A stretch of DNA of 64,000 bases from Vulcanisaeta souniana JCM 11219 (GTDB lineage: Archaea; Thermoproteota; Thermoprotei; Thermoproteales; Thermocladiaceae): the NCBI RefSeq assembly GCF_026000775.1, contig NZ_AP026830.1:733056-797055 (forward strand), in the 5' to 3' direction. A program made the translations under genes and the position numbers. Positions 1 to 8,908 of this stretch are shown piece by piece. The notes under the pieces are model-generated. The model saw only the letters and a list, made by a program, of their open reading frames with translations. It was not told the origin of the DNA and made no database searches. Each line of letters begins with the position of its first letter. Position 1 is the stretch's first letter.

Positions 1-5
1 GATTG

Positions 6-824
6 ATGAGTTACTGGGTGGTGTGGATGATTAGGGCTTATCTCAGGAGGGCGTGGAGGGTTGGCAGGACCTATTACCTTGTGACGCTGATAACCCTATT
101 GGCGGTTATGGTATTCGTGATTGCGCAGTTCGTCTTTATAATAATCACGGTTAACCCCGAGAACATTCATGGCGTTAAAATGCCTATTGAGGAGGCCGTG
201 GCATTTACGAGGGTCCTCATGCTAATAATATTGATCGGCATGACTTCACTGATGGTATCCTTACTATCCGCCACCATCGTGCTTGGCACAATACAGGCGG
301 ACATACAGAATGGAGTTTTCGAGGTGCTATTCGGTAATGGCGTGAGCGATAGGGACCTCATTAAGGCGCTTTATATCGTTGGGCTATCATCATTTGCCAT
401 GTTTTACTTATTGGCTAAGGCCTTAATGATAATTCCACTCTACATTGTAATCCCAAAGATCCTAAGCACCCTAATGGTGGCCACCCTACTGGCTCCATTC
501 GGTGTTGGGTTGTTTACCACGGGGCTTAGTGTGCTCATTGGGCTTTCAAAACCAAAGTACTTTAAGATCTCCACGGGCATTGGATCGACAAAGAACCTAG
601 CCTTTACCATGGTATCGCTCCCTGGCCTCATAATCCTATTCTCAATAATGATACCTATAATTACGACAGCGACCAGTGCAACTTCATACCCAGCGACGCT
701 ACTGCGTGTATTGAATGTGGCGATGATTATCGTATCGATCGTGATGGCGGTGTTGTCAGTAATTATTGCATTTAAGACCCAGGTTAATAGGGTTGGGTTG
801 ATAATGAGAGGTGAGGAGCCCTAG
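6..824 (+). CDS. ABC-2-type membrane permease-like protein
   Basis: The 272-residue product is very hydrophobic, with about six membrane segments: one near residues 20-50, others around 70-100, 115-145, 150-180, 205-230 and 235-260. This is the layout of ABC-2 type export permeases. The ATG at 6 overlaps a TGA at 4-6, the form of a start translationally coupled to an upstream gene outside the window, probably the ATP-binding subunit. Substrate is unknown. The call rests on topology and context, not on a diagnostic motif. Confidence 0.55.
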   Translation: MSYWVVWMIRAYLRRAWRVGRTYYLVTLITLLAVMVFVIAQFVFIIITVNPENIHGVKMPIEEAVAFTRVLMLIILIGMTSLMVSLLSATIVLGTIQADIQNGVFEVLFGNGVSDRDLIKALYIVGLSSFAMFYLLAKALMIIPLYIVIPKILSTLMVATLLAPFGVGLFTTGLSVLIGLSKPKYFKISTGIGSTKNLAFTMVSLPGLIILFSIMIPIITTATSATSYPATLLRVLNVAMIIVSIVMAVLSVIIAFKTQVNRVGLIMRGEEP

Positions 825-1457
825 TCACAACTTGATGATTAAGTAGTTAATGCCTAGGTAGGCTAGGAAGAAGGGTATTAGTACTAAATCCGTTAGGTCA
901 AGCCCAGCTGCCTCAATGGCCCATAGGGTGCCCAGGCTGAATAGTAGGGCTGAAAGCACGTACTTCAGGTGCGGCAGTCTTATCCTGGCTATTTGGTCCT
1001 TAATCACCGCCGTGAGGATAACCACTATGGCTGCTGCGAGCAGCGTGCCTATGAGGGTTGATGAGTAGCTCCTTGGTATTAAGGCAATGAGGACTAGGGC
1101 AGCCTCAAAGGCCTCTATGGCTGATACCGTGAATACCACGGCCAAGTCCCCACGTTCCTCCTCACCACCCTTACCCCTACCAGTCCTCTTGAAGTACCTA
1201 CGCGCACTCCTGAGCAGTCTATAACCGAAGTAAAACAGTATTACCGATGATACCGCTAATACGTAATCGAGGGGTAGGTAAATGATGTACCGACCAACGG
1301 TGAACGTAGGTATTAAGACCAGGAGCACGCCGGCAATAGCATACAGCACTGGTTTAAAGCCCCTGTAAATTCCCTGGTAAATAGCCGTGACTGCGCCAGC
1401 CTCCGAAAGCTCAAGCAGACTTATACCGAATGCCGCGAAGAATATCCCAAAGTTCAC
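825..1457 (-). CDS. Integral membrane protein with two ExxEA repeats (FTR1-like)
   Basis: A 210-residue protein of about seven hydrophobic segments. Two similar acidic membrane motifs, LLELSEAGAV near residue 14 and SAIEAFEAAL near residue 105, suggest an internal duplication like that of FTR1 iron permeases or other small cation transporters, where paired Glu residues line the path. I chose the GTG at 1457 because the TATA-like box (forward tttaagtat, 1482-1490) is about 29 bases upstream of it; the longer reading from a TTG at 1469 would sit too close. The stop abuts the convergent permease gene. Metal transport is inferred only. Confidence 0.6.
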   Translation of the reverse strand: MNFGIFFAAFGISLLELSEAGAVTAIYQGIYRGFKPVLYAIAGVLLVLIPTFTVGRYIIYLPLDYVLAVSSVILFYFGYRLLRSARRYFKRTGRGKGGEEERGDLAVVFTVSAIEAFEAALVLIALIPRSYSSTLIGTLLAAAIVVILTAVIKDQIARIRLPHLKYVLSALLFSLGTLWAIEAAGLDLTDLVLIPFFLAYLGINYLIIKL

Positions 1458-1551
1458 GGGAATCCACAAATCACGCTCAGTTTTAAGTATTTCTCATGCA
1501 CTTACAATTAACGCAAAGCTATATAACTCACCTAAACGTATTATAAGTATA

Positions 1552-2067
1552 ATGACGGAAGAAGTAGTGATACCAAGCATAATCGTCGAGGAACTAAAGA
1601 AGAAGGGACTTAACCCCGAAGATGCTATACTCAACGCATTAATGAAAGTAATTAACCTGGACCCAAGCACCATGATGGAAGCGAGGATGGAACTCGCAAT
1701 TAAATATCTAAATGAAGGCAGGGAATTAATAGATAGGGACCCCGTGCAAGCCAGTGAGAAGCTCTATAAGGCGGCTGAGGAAAGCGTAAAGGCGTTGGCC
1801 CAGTATTACGATTTAAAGAATATACTAAGTAGAGTGAGTGAAAGGGGTAGGTGGACCGTGACTGAACTTGAGAAGGTTGTTGAAACGGTAAGTGAAAAGC
1901 TCGGTGATTGGCTTGTGCGGTCATGGGACGCGGCAAATTACCTACATGTATGGGGTTTTCACGAGACAAAGTTAGACCCTGAAGCCGTAAGAATTAGGTA
2001 TCCGTATATTGAGAGGATTGTGAATGAGATTAATAGGGTTATAAAAACGAGGCTTGAACAAACATAA
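1552..2067 (+). CDS. PaREP1-family protein
   Basis: A 171-residue protein with the PaREP1 pattern: an N-terminal helix IPSIIVEELKKKGLNPED, then ASEKLYKAAEESVKAL, then a C-terminal W-D-A-A-N-Y-LHVWGFHE segment. PaREP1 proteins are numerous in Thermoproteales; they are all-helical, HEPN-like, and of unproven function. The frame stays open upstream to 1387, but the ATG at 1552 has a TATA-like sequence (ctatataac, about 1518-1526) 29 bases upstream and begins the conserved region. It is a single gene here, without an obvious nucleotidyltransferase partner next to it. Confidence 0.8.
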   Translation: MTEEVVIPSIIVEELKKKGLNPEDAILNALMKVINLDPSTMMEARMELAIKYLNEGRELIDRDPVQASEKLYKAAEESVKALAQYYDLKNILSRVSERGRWTVTELEKVVETVSEKLGDWLVRSWDAANYLHVWGFHETKLDPEAVRIRYPYIERIVNEINRVIKTRLEQT

Positions 2068-2111
2068 CCAGTTAGGAAAGGCGTATAAGCTAAAGCATTT
2101 ATAGTATCATC

Positions 2112-2486
2112 ATGCCGAGTTATAAAGTTATCAGTGATATTACGAAGGTACGTGAGGAACCATTGAGTATCAAGGGTGCCGTGGGTGTATACACCCAGTG
2201 GCTCGTGAGTAAGGACGACGGCTCCAAGTACGCCGTGAGAAGGCAAGTGGTTAAGCCCGGTGGTAAAGCGCCACTACATAGACATGCCTATGCGGAGACC
2301 TTCATAGTACTTAGGGGTGTTGGGAGGATGACCGTGGACAACGAAATCATTGACGTAAAGCCCGGCATGTGCATATTCGTAAAACCAAACACACCCCATT
2401 CAATAACAAATACTAGCAATGAAGACCTGGAGTTGATAACAATAATATCCTATGAGGAGGACATGAGCATAAACGTCCTCGAGTAG
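2112..2486 (+). CDS. Small single-domain cupin protein
   Basis: A 124-residue cupin. Motif 1 is PGGKAPLHRHAYAETFIVLRG (residues about 54-74), with the metal-binding His-x-His and Glu; motif 2 is PGMCIFVKPNTPHSI (about 88-102), with the last His ligand. The full 2-His/Glu/His set is present, so metal binding is likely. Such short cupins act as isomerases, dioxygenases or ligand sensors, and the sequence does not say which. A TATA-like gtataagc lies about 27 bases before the ATG. It appears monocistronic. Confidence 0.75.
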   Translation: MPSYKVISDITKVREEPLSIKGAVGVYTQWLVSKDDGSKYAVRRQVVKPGGKAPLHRHAYAETFIVLRGVGRMTVDNEIIDVKPGMCIFVKPNTPHSITNTSNEDLELITIISYEEDMSINVLE

Positions 2487-2590
2487 CGCATTAAACATGA
2501 AACTTAAATTAGGTATTTACGGCTTGGATTTACTAATTATTGGAAATTGAACAGATACATTTAAATATTTTATTTACTTTCAATTTAATA

Positions 2591-3163
2591 ATGAGTGAGC
2601 CGATACTAAGAGTTAAACCGATATCCTATGGGAGGAGGAATTACCTACGATACATCCCAGCCATAATCGTAATAGCCCTTGTTTGGTTCGTAGGCATTGT
2701 ATTAGCAATACAGTATAAACTGCCAAATTGGGAGTACGCCCTACTCAACCTATTCTTCGCTTTAATTACGGCATATGTCATATGGGCGATGATACGATCA
2801 GCGAGGGAGAATAGGCTCTATAGGTCTATTAGGGACTTTGCACTGTATAGGGATTATGCATGGTTTATAACAGTGGATGGTGAGGAGGTTACAATACCCA
2901 TTAGTGACCTCAACCCATGCGTTATTAAGTACACACCGCCAGTGAGGAATCTTAACAGGCCATGGTGGTACTACCCAGGTTGGGTTGAGTTGCTCATTAG
3001 TTATAATGATGTTAATTATACGATACTCCTTAGTACTGACCAGTGCAGGCAGTTAAATCAAGTCCTAATGACGGACTTCGGCAAGTCGAGGATTGATTGG
3101 TGTGGGGAGAAGGAGAAGAAGGCTGGCCCCGTAGTGCTAACGAGACCGAAATTGGCATGTTAG
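2591..3163 (+). CDS. Membrane protein, first of two tandem paralogs
   Basis: A 190-residue protein with two membrane segments (about residues 18-38 and 45-66) followed by a soluble beta-rich domain. The linker and soluble start (RSARENRLYRSIRDFALYRD, then TIPISDLNPCVI) resemble the matching part of the next gene, so the two are diverged duplicates. A longer reading from 2540 is possible, but the ATG at 2591 begins a typical charged N-terminus before the first membrane helix. The soluble part looks like a small PH-like or bPH2-like domain on the cytosolic face; that is a guess. Function unknown. Confidence 0.6.
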   Translation: MSEPILRVKPISYGRRNYLRYIPAIIVIALVWFVGIVLAIQYKLPNWEYALLNLFFALITAYVIWAMIRSARENRLYRSIRDFALYRDYAWFITVDGEEVTIPISDLNPCVIKYTPPVRNLNRPWWYYPGWVELLISYNDVNYTILLSTDQCRQLNQVLMTDFGKSRIDWCGEKEKKAGPVVLTRPKLAC

Positions 3164-3174
3164 GGGTTGGTAGT

Positions 3175-3897
3175 ATGAGCAATGTGATTATTACGCCTCG
3201 TCGTAGGAATCCGGTCATTACATTCATTATTGGACTTATAACGGCTTTAGTTGGCCTCATACTGTACCGATTAAGAGGCGACCCCCTATACCTAGTCTTC
3301 GAGATACCTGGCATCATCGGCATGGCATCTGCTGTTGCAATCTACGTTTCAGACAGGCGTAAGAGGGCTTGGTTAGAGGAGAGTGGAGCCTTATGGGGTT
3401 ATAAGGGAGCCATTGTGCCGAGTCCAAAGGCTCCCCTTACTCGCCTCGCTGTTACTAATTCCCTATTCGGCTTCGTCCTCTTGGCTATTGCTTGGGAAAT
3501 GATTGTAAATCCGCATGCCTGGCTAAACCTATTAGTTTCCTTCCTAGTCTTTGCCGGTATCCTAGTCGCGATAGACGCTATCTTAGTGAAGGGGTACGTA
3601 TCAGCGAAGAGGGATATAAGGACTAATATAAGGGATATACTCCTATATAGTGATTACATTCGTATTAGGACAGGTACTAACGAAATCATCGATATTCCTA
3701 TTAACGACGTCACAATTTGTATTGCCGGCTTTGGCTGGCGTGATGGTATGGGGAATGCGTTTGATACGCTAAAGATTAGGTTCGCAGGCACCACCTACAC
3801 CCTCACTGTGCCAGCCGGCATTGGGCGAGAGTTTATTAATGCCCTAAGGAGTATTGGAATTAACGAGGTTCATACATGTAATTACCTGGGCATTTAA
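3175..3897 (+). CDS. Membrane protein, second of two tandem paralogs
   Basis: A 240-residue protein with about four membrane segments (residues 13-30, 38-55, 95-115, 118-138) and a C-terminal soluble domain. Its segment AKRDIRTNIRDILLYSDYIR, followed by IDIPINDVTICI, aligns with the neighbouring protein, showing gene duplication; this copy has two extra N-terminal helices. Start ATG 3175 was chosen for its position 11 bases after the preceding stop; an earlier ATG at 3157 would overlap that stop. The two genes likely form an operon. Function is not recognised. Confidence 0.55.
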   Translation: MSNVIITPRRRNPVITFIIGLITALVGLILYRLRGDPLYLVFEIPGIIGMASAVAIYVSDRRKRAWLEESGALWGYKGAIVPSPKAPLTRLAVTNSLFGFVLLAIAWEMIVNPHAWLNLLVSFLVFAGILVAIDAILVKGYVSAKRDIRTNIRDILLYSDYIRIRTGTNEIIDIPINDVTICIAGFGWRDGMGNAFDTLKIRFAGTTYTLTVPAGIGREFINALRSIGINEVHTCNYLGI

Positions 3898-4250
3898 ATG
3901 ATCCTGTAGATATCGATGAATTTACTATACCATTCACTGTATGTCTCCCTACTAATCACGTGGAACTCAAATACCAGAAGTGCGTCATCGCCAACCTCCT
4001 TAATGATACTCATGACCAATTCCACGTACTTATGTGGGTCATCACCATACACATCAGATATTATCAGAACATCAACGTCGCTATCAGGTCTGAAGTTTCC
4101 ACGTACATAACTACCAATGAGCATCAACTCTGCATTGGGGTCAAGCCTGAGCACCACGTCTTTAATCCGGCTAAGGTAATAATCAATGTTGTTGAGAATT
4201 CTATCCCTAATCCTCTTAACATCGAGTAGCAAATCTACGAGAGTAGGCAT
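3894..4250 (-). CDS. MNT-type minimal nucleotidyltransferase (partner of HEPN protein)
   Basis: A 118-residue protein with the nucleotidyltransferase active-site pattern GSYVRGNFRPDSDVDVLI (residues about 46-63): GS, then the paired Asp of DxD that bind metal. It overlaps the upstream HEPN gene by 16 bases, so the two are co-translated. In characterised HEPN/MNT modules the MNT protein is the antitoxin that modifies the HEPN RNase with nucleotides. The active-site residues look intact. It reads convergently toward the membrane-protein gene, overlapping its last four bases. Confidence 0.8.
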   Translation of the reverse strand: MPTLVDLLLDVKRIRDRILNNIDYYLSRIKDVVLRLDPNAELMLIGSYVRGNFRPDSDVDVLIISDVYGDDPHKYVELVMSIIKEVGDDALLVFEFHVISRETYSEWYSKFIDIYRII

Positions 4251-4612
4251 TTAACCACCTCATTAAACTCATTGGCTATGTTCAGCGCCTTCTCGGCATC
4301 ATCTTTATTAAACCGGGGCGGCATATAACGACTTGCTATATACGCAAATTCCAATAACAGAATTACTTCCCTATTCCTAGTGTAGAAATCATTTAGATGA
4401 CGCTTATCATTTAATACTTTCATTAACTCCATGAAGAGTTGGGTTAATCTATGGGTACGTGGATAATCACCAACAAGGTTATACAACAATGACTTAAGTT
4501 TTAACTGCATAAATTGCTCCACATTAAACATTACCAAGTCATAATACCCACGTTCATACGCAAACCTCGCATGCTTCAAGAACTCCTCAGCCCTTTGACT
4601 TAGGAAACCCAT
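4235..4612 (-). CDS. HEPN-domain protein (putative toxin of HEPN/MNT pair)
   Basis: A 125-residue all-helical protein. The N-terminal segment AEEFLKHARFAYERGYYDLVMFNVEQFMQLKLKS is typical of HEPN domains that pair with minimal nucleotidyltransferases. A helical region YPRTHRLTQLFMELM follows. The classical R-x4-6-H RNase motif is not clear: the expected region reads SRYMPPRF without a His, so RNase activity is uncertain. A TATA-like gttatattg (minus strand, about 4630-4638) lies about 22-25 bases before the ATG, so this gene starts the two-gene operon. Confidence 0.75.
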   Translation of the reverse strand: MGFLSQRAEEFLKHARFAYERGYYDLVMFNVEQFMQLKLKSLLYNLVGDYPRTHRLTQLFMELMKVLNDKRHLNDFYTRNREVILLLEFAYIASRYMPPRFNKDDAEKALNIANEFNEVVKCLLS

Positions 4613-4636
4613 TACCCCGATTACTCAATATAACAC

Positions 4637-4878
4637 CTATTTAACCATGTCCTTTGGAAACCAACCACTCTTGGTCCTGACCAAGCCTTTTCCCTCAATG
4701 TACCTCCTCACTCTATCCCTAACGTCATCAAAAACCCTTGAATCGCCGCAAAGTACCTTACCATCAGTTACGGCATCGAGTATTATCATAGAACTCTCTC
4801 AAGAAACCTATTATTCGCTAAGTCCTCCTTCGCGTAATCCCCAAACCTCCTTGCCTTATTAAGCCAGGGCTCTGCCAT
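4637..4878 (-). pseudogene. Collapsed second HEPN/nucleotidyltransferase-like remnant
   Basis: Two short frames overlap on the minus strand. The first (4786-4878, 30 residues) reads MAEPWLNKARRFGDYAKEDL and then stops; it looks like the start of a HEPN protein. The second (4637-4789, 50 residues) starts within the first and reads ILDAVTDGKVLCGDSRVF, then GLVRTKSGWFPKD. That is the C-terminal tail typical of archaeal nucleotidyltransferases linked to HEPN proteins. The central parts of both genes are missing, so a deletion probably fused an N-terminal HEPN stub to an MNT tail. It sits just upstream of the intact HEPN/MNT pair. Confidence 0.55.
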
Positions 4879-4917
4879 TAAATTATGAGTAGTGCATTAT
4901 GAGGACGCTATTAAGGT

Positions 4918-5681
4918 TTATCTCGTCACCTTCGTTGACATTATCATTACTATGAATGCCGTGATCGAGGCTATCACGAAGGATTATACGAAGGATTCCT
5001 TGCCAGGTACCTCATAGAATATGGGCATGCCATTTAAGTAATAGGCGAGTAACGGGGTCCTATAGGTGGTCTCCAGGGAACCTGCAATTACCGGGCCTAG
5101 CGTATTACCCATGAGTCTCATGGCCGTGTTTGCCCTAGTCATTGTAGCCATCCTTTCCCTAGACGCTGATGATATTAATAACGTTATCTTGGTTATGGTC
5201 ATGCCAGCTATGCCTATCATGCTTATTATCATCGCGACTATGGCGCTCATCAACTCATGCACATAAATGGCAGCCATCATTAACAAGTTTCTGATCACCG
5301 TTACCCTAGATGTTATGATTAATACCCTATTGGTTATGGCATTATAATACTAAGGACAAGCCTACACTGGTGTCCATAACCCCTTGTTCTTTACAGGTCC
5401 ATTATATGGCATTTTAATAAACAATAATTGGCTATAGGGGCTTAGTAACTCAAACATGTAAGCAAGAACCTGGAATGATAGGAACATCCCAAAACCAGCA
5501 AGGGTAATACCACGAGATCCCCCGACTCCATTACACCGTATCGCCTTTCTAGGTTGATGGGATGGCATGGCGATCGCCTCCGCGTATATCGTGAAATTGA
5601 CGTGAGAATTGCAATGTATCTCCACGTCTCGGAACTCAGCTTAATACCGACAAGGCTTCTGAGCGCGAAGATTAATATCAA
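4918..5681 (-). pseudogene. Degraded MFS transporter
   Basis: The minus strand holds hydrophobic pieces in different frames. The best is 4918-5298, with ANTAMRLMGNTLGPVIAGSL followed by TTYRTPLLAYYLNG, typical of the last third of MFS drug/sugar transporters. It is interrupted by an in-frame TAA created by a 12-base tandem duplication near 4976-4998; past the stop the frame continues SFVIASITAFIVMIMSTKVTR to a natural end at 4918. Upstream pieces (5362-5681) are frameshifted, e.g. GITLAGFGMFLSFQVL. No complete frame exists. Family assignment is from hydrophobic pattern and wording only. Confidence 0.55.
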
Positions 5682-5772
5682 TGCCGGATTAAAAGTTGAC
5701 TCACGATATCATTAAATGAGCAAAAGGGAATGGCCTTAGATTAATAAAGGTAAAAAGACACGTAAAGAAAGG

Positions 5773-5883
5773 ATGAGTAAGAGGAATATTAGGCGTGTCG
5801 TTAAGGAACTCGAAAAGATACCAATAAATGTGCCCAGAGGATTTTCAGTAAACTCGGTAAGGGAAGATCGTGATAATAATTAA
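5773..5883 (+). CDS. Tiny ORF, possible truncated antitoxin
   Basis: A 36-codon frame, MSKRNIRRVVKELEKIPINV followed by PRGFSVNSVREDRDNN. The charged helix and SVREDRD ending are reminiscent of short archaeal VapB-like antitoxins, but no PIN-domain toxin gene is next to it. It ends three bases before the stop of the convergent lacS gene. It may be a real peptide, a truncated antitoxin, or chance in a decayed region. Confidence 0.25.
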   Translation: MSKRNIRRVVKELEKIPINVPRGFSVNSVREDRDNN

Positions 5884-5885
5884 TT

Positions 5886-7355
5886 CTACCTCCTTAGCGG
5901 TTTTACAGGTGGTATCGCATTTAGGTGCATTAACTCGTCGGGTATCGCCTTATTAATGGCTATCTCCCTATATATGTAGGCCGAGGGCCTCCAGTACTGC
6001 TTCTTAGTGACGTAATCAACGTATAGCAGGCCAAACCTCATGCTGAAGCCTGAGGCCCACTCGTAATTATCCGTCAATGACCAGTGTAGGTAGCCCCTAA
6101 CATCAACCCCATCACTCAAGGCCCTATACACCTGGTAAATGTGGCTAACAAGGTAGTACGGCCTTAGGTAATCGGCCGAGTCAGCGATTCCGTTCTCGGT
6201 AACGTACATGGGCAGGTGATACCTCCTCCAGTATTTCATCAATACATCGTACAGGCCCTCCGGGTAAAACTCCCAACCAAAGTCACTGCACGGCCTATTA
6301 TCAGGGCTTACGGAGTTCTTCTCACAGGTATGTCCATATCCAGGGACTATTATGTATGAATTATCGTTAATGAGCTTAACCACAACCCTTGAATAATAAT
6401 TAACACCAATCCAATCAAGCCTATTCCTAAGATCCTCCCTAACCTCGCCATATAAGTTACCATGGATGATGGCATCAAAGAACGACCACCTAGCATCTCG
6501 CTCAACTAACTCTACGGCCTTCTCGTCATTATCAGTTAATGGAGTGAAGGCATTATTCGCATAGATAATCCCAATCGGTTTCTTACTAATCGTCTTAATC
6601 GCGTCGTAAGCCCTGGCATGGGCCTGAATTAAATTAGCCAAGGCCTTCATAGCCAGTATGGGATTTAAATACCCCGGCGGGAACCCCCACTTAACGTTGA
6701 TATAGCCGTTCCAAGCAACCACGTTCGGCTCATTCATTGTTGAGTACACGTCAACTATGTCATCGAATTTCCAAGCCACATAGGCCGCGAACCTGGCGAA
6801 GTTGATCACTGTCTTAATGTCAAGCCAACCGGTGGGTCCTGAAAGATCGCCCCTCCTGACCCTAATTGGGTCATGAATCCATAGCGGTAGCGGCCAATGA
6901 TAGAGGTTCAGTATGAAGAATATGTTCCTATTCTTTAAGTCATTGAAGATTGCCTTATAGTGTTCAATTGCAGCCTTATTAGATGTCTCATCGAGTCTTC
7001 TTAAGTCGCGTTCATCAACATCGATCTTGAGCACCTTATCGTTAACAACCTCAACATTACTACTGGGTGGCTCGGGCATTGGGTTTGGGAATACCCTGGA
7101 CCACTCAACATTAACCCTGGCAATGTCAAGTCCCATCTTAATGGCATTCTCATGGAAAACCCTGTAAAGACCCCAGTAACCAGGTCCATTCTCTGGTAAA
7201 TCGCCACTGACAAGACCTGACATTATATTCTCGCTATCGTGGACCCAAACCCACCAATCACTGTTGGGATCTTCATCACCTGGTATACCCATTTCGGATT
7301 GGAAGCCGGCCTGGGACCAACCGAACCTGAAGCTTCTGGGAAATGATAGTATCAC
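5886..7355 (-). CDS. lacS: LacS-type family GH1 beta-glycosidase
   Basis: A 489-residue retaining beta-glycosidase of glycoside hydrolase family 1, the same length as Sulfolobus LacS, to which it is plainly related from the first residues ([20 protein letters not shown]). The acid/base Glu is in STMNEPN (E209) and the nucleophile in YVTENGIAD (E387). It hydrolyses beta-linked gluco-, galacto- and related disaccharides; there is no signal peptide, so it acts in the cytoplasm on imported sugars. The gene stands alone and is divergent from a glycosyltransferase, with a 153-base promoter region between them. Confidence 0.95.
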   Translation of the reverse strand: MILSFPRSFRFGWSQAGFQSEMGIPGDEDPNSDWWVWVHDSENIMSGLVSGDLPENGPGYWGLYRVFHENAIKMGLDIARVNVEWSRVFPNPMPEPPSSNVEVVNDKVLKIDVDERDLRRLDETSNKAAIEHYKAIFNDLKNRNIFFILNLYHWPLPLWIHDPIRVRRGDLSGPTGWLDIKTVINFARFAAYVAWKFDDIVDVYSTMNEPNVVAWNGYINVKWGFPPGYLNPILAMKALANLIQAHARAYDAIKTISKKPIGIIYANNAFTPLTDNDEKAVELVERDARWSFFDAIIHGNLYGEVREDLRNRLDWIGVNYYSRVVVKLINDNSYIIVPGYGHTCEKNSVSPDNRPCSDFGWEFYPEGLYDVLMKYWRRYHLPMYVTENGIADSADYLRPYYLVSHIYQVYRALSDGVDVRGYLHWSLTDNYEWASGFSMRFGLLYVDYVTKKQYWRPSAYIYREIAINKAIPDELMHLNAIPPVKPLRR

Positions 7356-7446
7356 GTATTAACTTAAAATTAGTATTGTTTTTAGGAATTACCATACTAC
7401 ACTTAAGGTTCTGCCCTGTTAGATTCAGGGTTCTAACCTATGGGCA

Positions 7447-7471
7447 AATGAACTGTGAAGAATGAACTGTG
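7447..7471. repeat. Two direct repeats of AATGAACTGTG in a divergent promoter region
   Basis: AATGAACTGTG occurs at 7447-7457 and again at 7461-7471, a 14-base period, in the 153-base region between lacS (minus) and the glycosyltransferase gene (plus). The second copy lies just upstream of the TATA-like attaaaatcc (about 7477-7486) that serves the GTG at 7509. Direct repeats there could bind a regulator, but no factor can be named. Confidence 0.5.
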
Positions 7472-7508
7472 GTAATCATTAAAATCCTCAACAAAAGAGA
7501 CTCTTTGC

Positions 7509-8285
7509 GTGGAAATAACGGCCTTAATTATCAGCACCACGAGGTCTAGGGCACCATTGCTTAGATACGCCATTTCCTCAGCGATTAATCAATCCAGAGG
7601 ACCTAATGAATTAGTTGTTGTTATGTCATATTACGATAGGGAGATCAAGGATTTGGTTGATCCGTACGGTTTTGTGATTCACCATGTAAGCACCGGGGTA
7701 GGCCCAATGTGGGCCAGGGGCATTAGGGAGTCGAGTGGTGACGTTATTGCATTCCTTGATGATGACGATGAGTGGTTACAAAACAAGCTTAGTCATGTTG
7801 AGAAGGCATTCAGTAGCATTACTGGGCTTGGTCTTTATCATAACTTGTTTCAATTCGTTGATGCTAACGGTAATGAGCTACACTGCCATGAATTACCTGC
7901 CTATTACTGCTCAATGATCCTCAATAGGAGCGCCATTATTAAGGATGACCTTGGCTTGTACATGCGTTCCAAGGTTGATGAATGGTTGCACGCTGATTAT
8001 TGGTCGTTATTCTACAACACGTCAAGTCTATCGGCGCTTAAGGATGCATTGACGAGTAGGCTTAATTTAATTGAAAGTATTAACCTATACTCCGACGCCT
8101 TATTTTTCATATTAGTACTAAGCCAATGCTACACCGTACTTCATGAACCAATTATCCTGACCAAGTATAGAATTCATGCCGGGCAAACATCAAGGAAAAT
8201 CTTAAACGGTGAATTCATGGATATGGCTACTAGGGATCATGAATTATTTAATAGAATAATTAAGGAACATAATACCTGTAGGTAG
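7509..8285 (+). CDS. Family 2 glycosyltransferase
   Basis: A 258-residue GT-A fold glycosyltransferase. The N-terminal strand EITALIISTTRSRAPLLRYA binds the nucleotide, and the acidic metal/sugar-nucleotide motif is DVIAFLDDDDEWL (about residues 77-89). Proteins of this size add single sugars to glycans or lipids; donor and acceptor cannot be read off. The GTG start has a TATA-like attaaaatcc about 27 bases upstream, consistent with a leaderless mRNA. No membrane segment is present, and no other glycan genes lie nearby. Confidence 0.8.
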   Translation: MEITALIISTTRSRAPLLRYAISSAINQSRGPNELVVVMSYYDREIKDLVDPYGFVIHHVSTGVGPMWARGIRESSGDVIAFLDDDDEWLQNKLSHVEKAFSSITGLGLYHNLFQFVDANGNELHCHELPAYYCSMILNRSAIIKDDLGLYMRSKVDEWLHADYWSLFYNTSSLSALKDALTSRLNLIESINLYSDALFFILVLSQCYTVLHEPIILTKYRIHAGQTSRKILNGEFMDMATRDHELFNRIIKEHNTCR

Positions 8286-8350
8286 TTTACGTATGCTGAC
8301 TTGGCACATGATGTAATGCTTATATACACTAAGATCATTGCTTCATAATC

Positions 8351-8854
8351 GTGATCAACAAGAATGAAATCACTAAATATGCGGTTATAACAATACTAAT
8401 GGTAATCACAATAACAACAATAACGTCACTGGCATCACAAAACACCATACAGGTAAATGTGGTAGTCCAGAGCATGGGCCCCTTGGGCAATGCCTCAATT
8501 ACGTACATGGAATTTGTCCAGTCATATACGACCCAGATGCTCCATGCCTATGGCACAATCACTACAAATAATGAGGGGATTGCGGAAATACCGCAACCGC
8601 CGCCACCATTACCAGGTAAGGAGGATGTAATTGTTATTACGATTAATGCGACAGTAAGTAAAGCAACCGTGTTTAGGACATACACCTTCTACCTAACAAG
8701 TGAGAACTTCACTAATCAATTGAATATAACATTACCAGCACCTGAGTCAAGGGAAGTTTCAGGTAACCAAGGCATGTTGTTAATGGCAATAATCATAGTG
8801 ATTGTGGCGCTGATAGTGGTAATAATATTAGCAATAAGGAGACCAAGAACATAA
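8351..8854 (+). CDS. Secreted or surface-anchored protein with N- and C-terminal membrane helices
   Basis: A 167-residue protein with an N-terminal hydrophobic segment (residues about 9-28), a Thr/Asn-rich beta domain with several N-x-S/T sequons, a short proline stretch (EIPQPPPPLPG), and a C-terminal helix (about 143-162) ending in RRPRT. It should expose its central domain outside the cell, anchored at its C-terminus; the first helix may be a signal peptide. The GTG start has ttatatac about 26 bases upstream. No known family is recognised. Confidence 0.6.
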   Translation: MINKNEITKYAVITILMVITITTITSLASQNTIQVNVVVQSMGPLGNASITYMEFVQSYTTQMLHAYGTITTNNEGIAEIPQPPPPLPGKEDVIVITINATVSKATVFRTYTFYLTSENFTNQLNITLPAPESREVSGNQGMLLMAIIIVIVALIVVIILAIRRPRT

Positions 8855-8908
8855 TAATGTAATTAATAATTTTAACTAAAAAGCACACGTTTTGTTTCCA
8901 TTAGTAAT

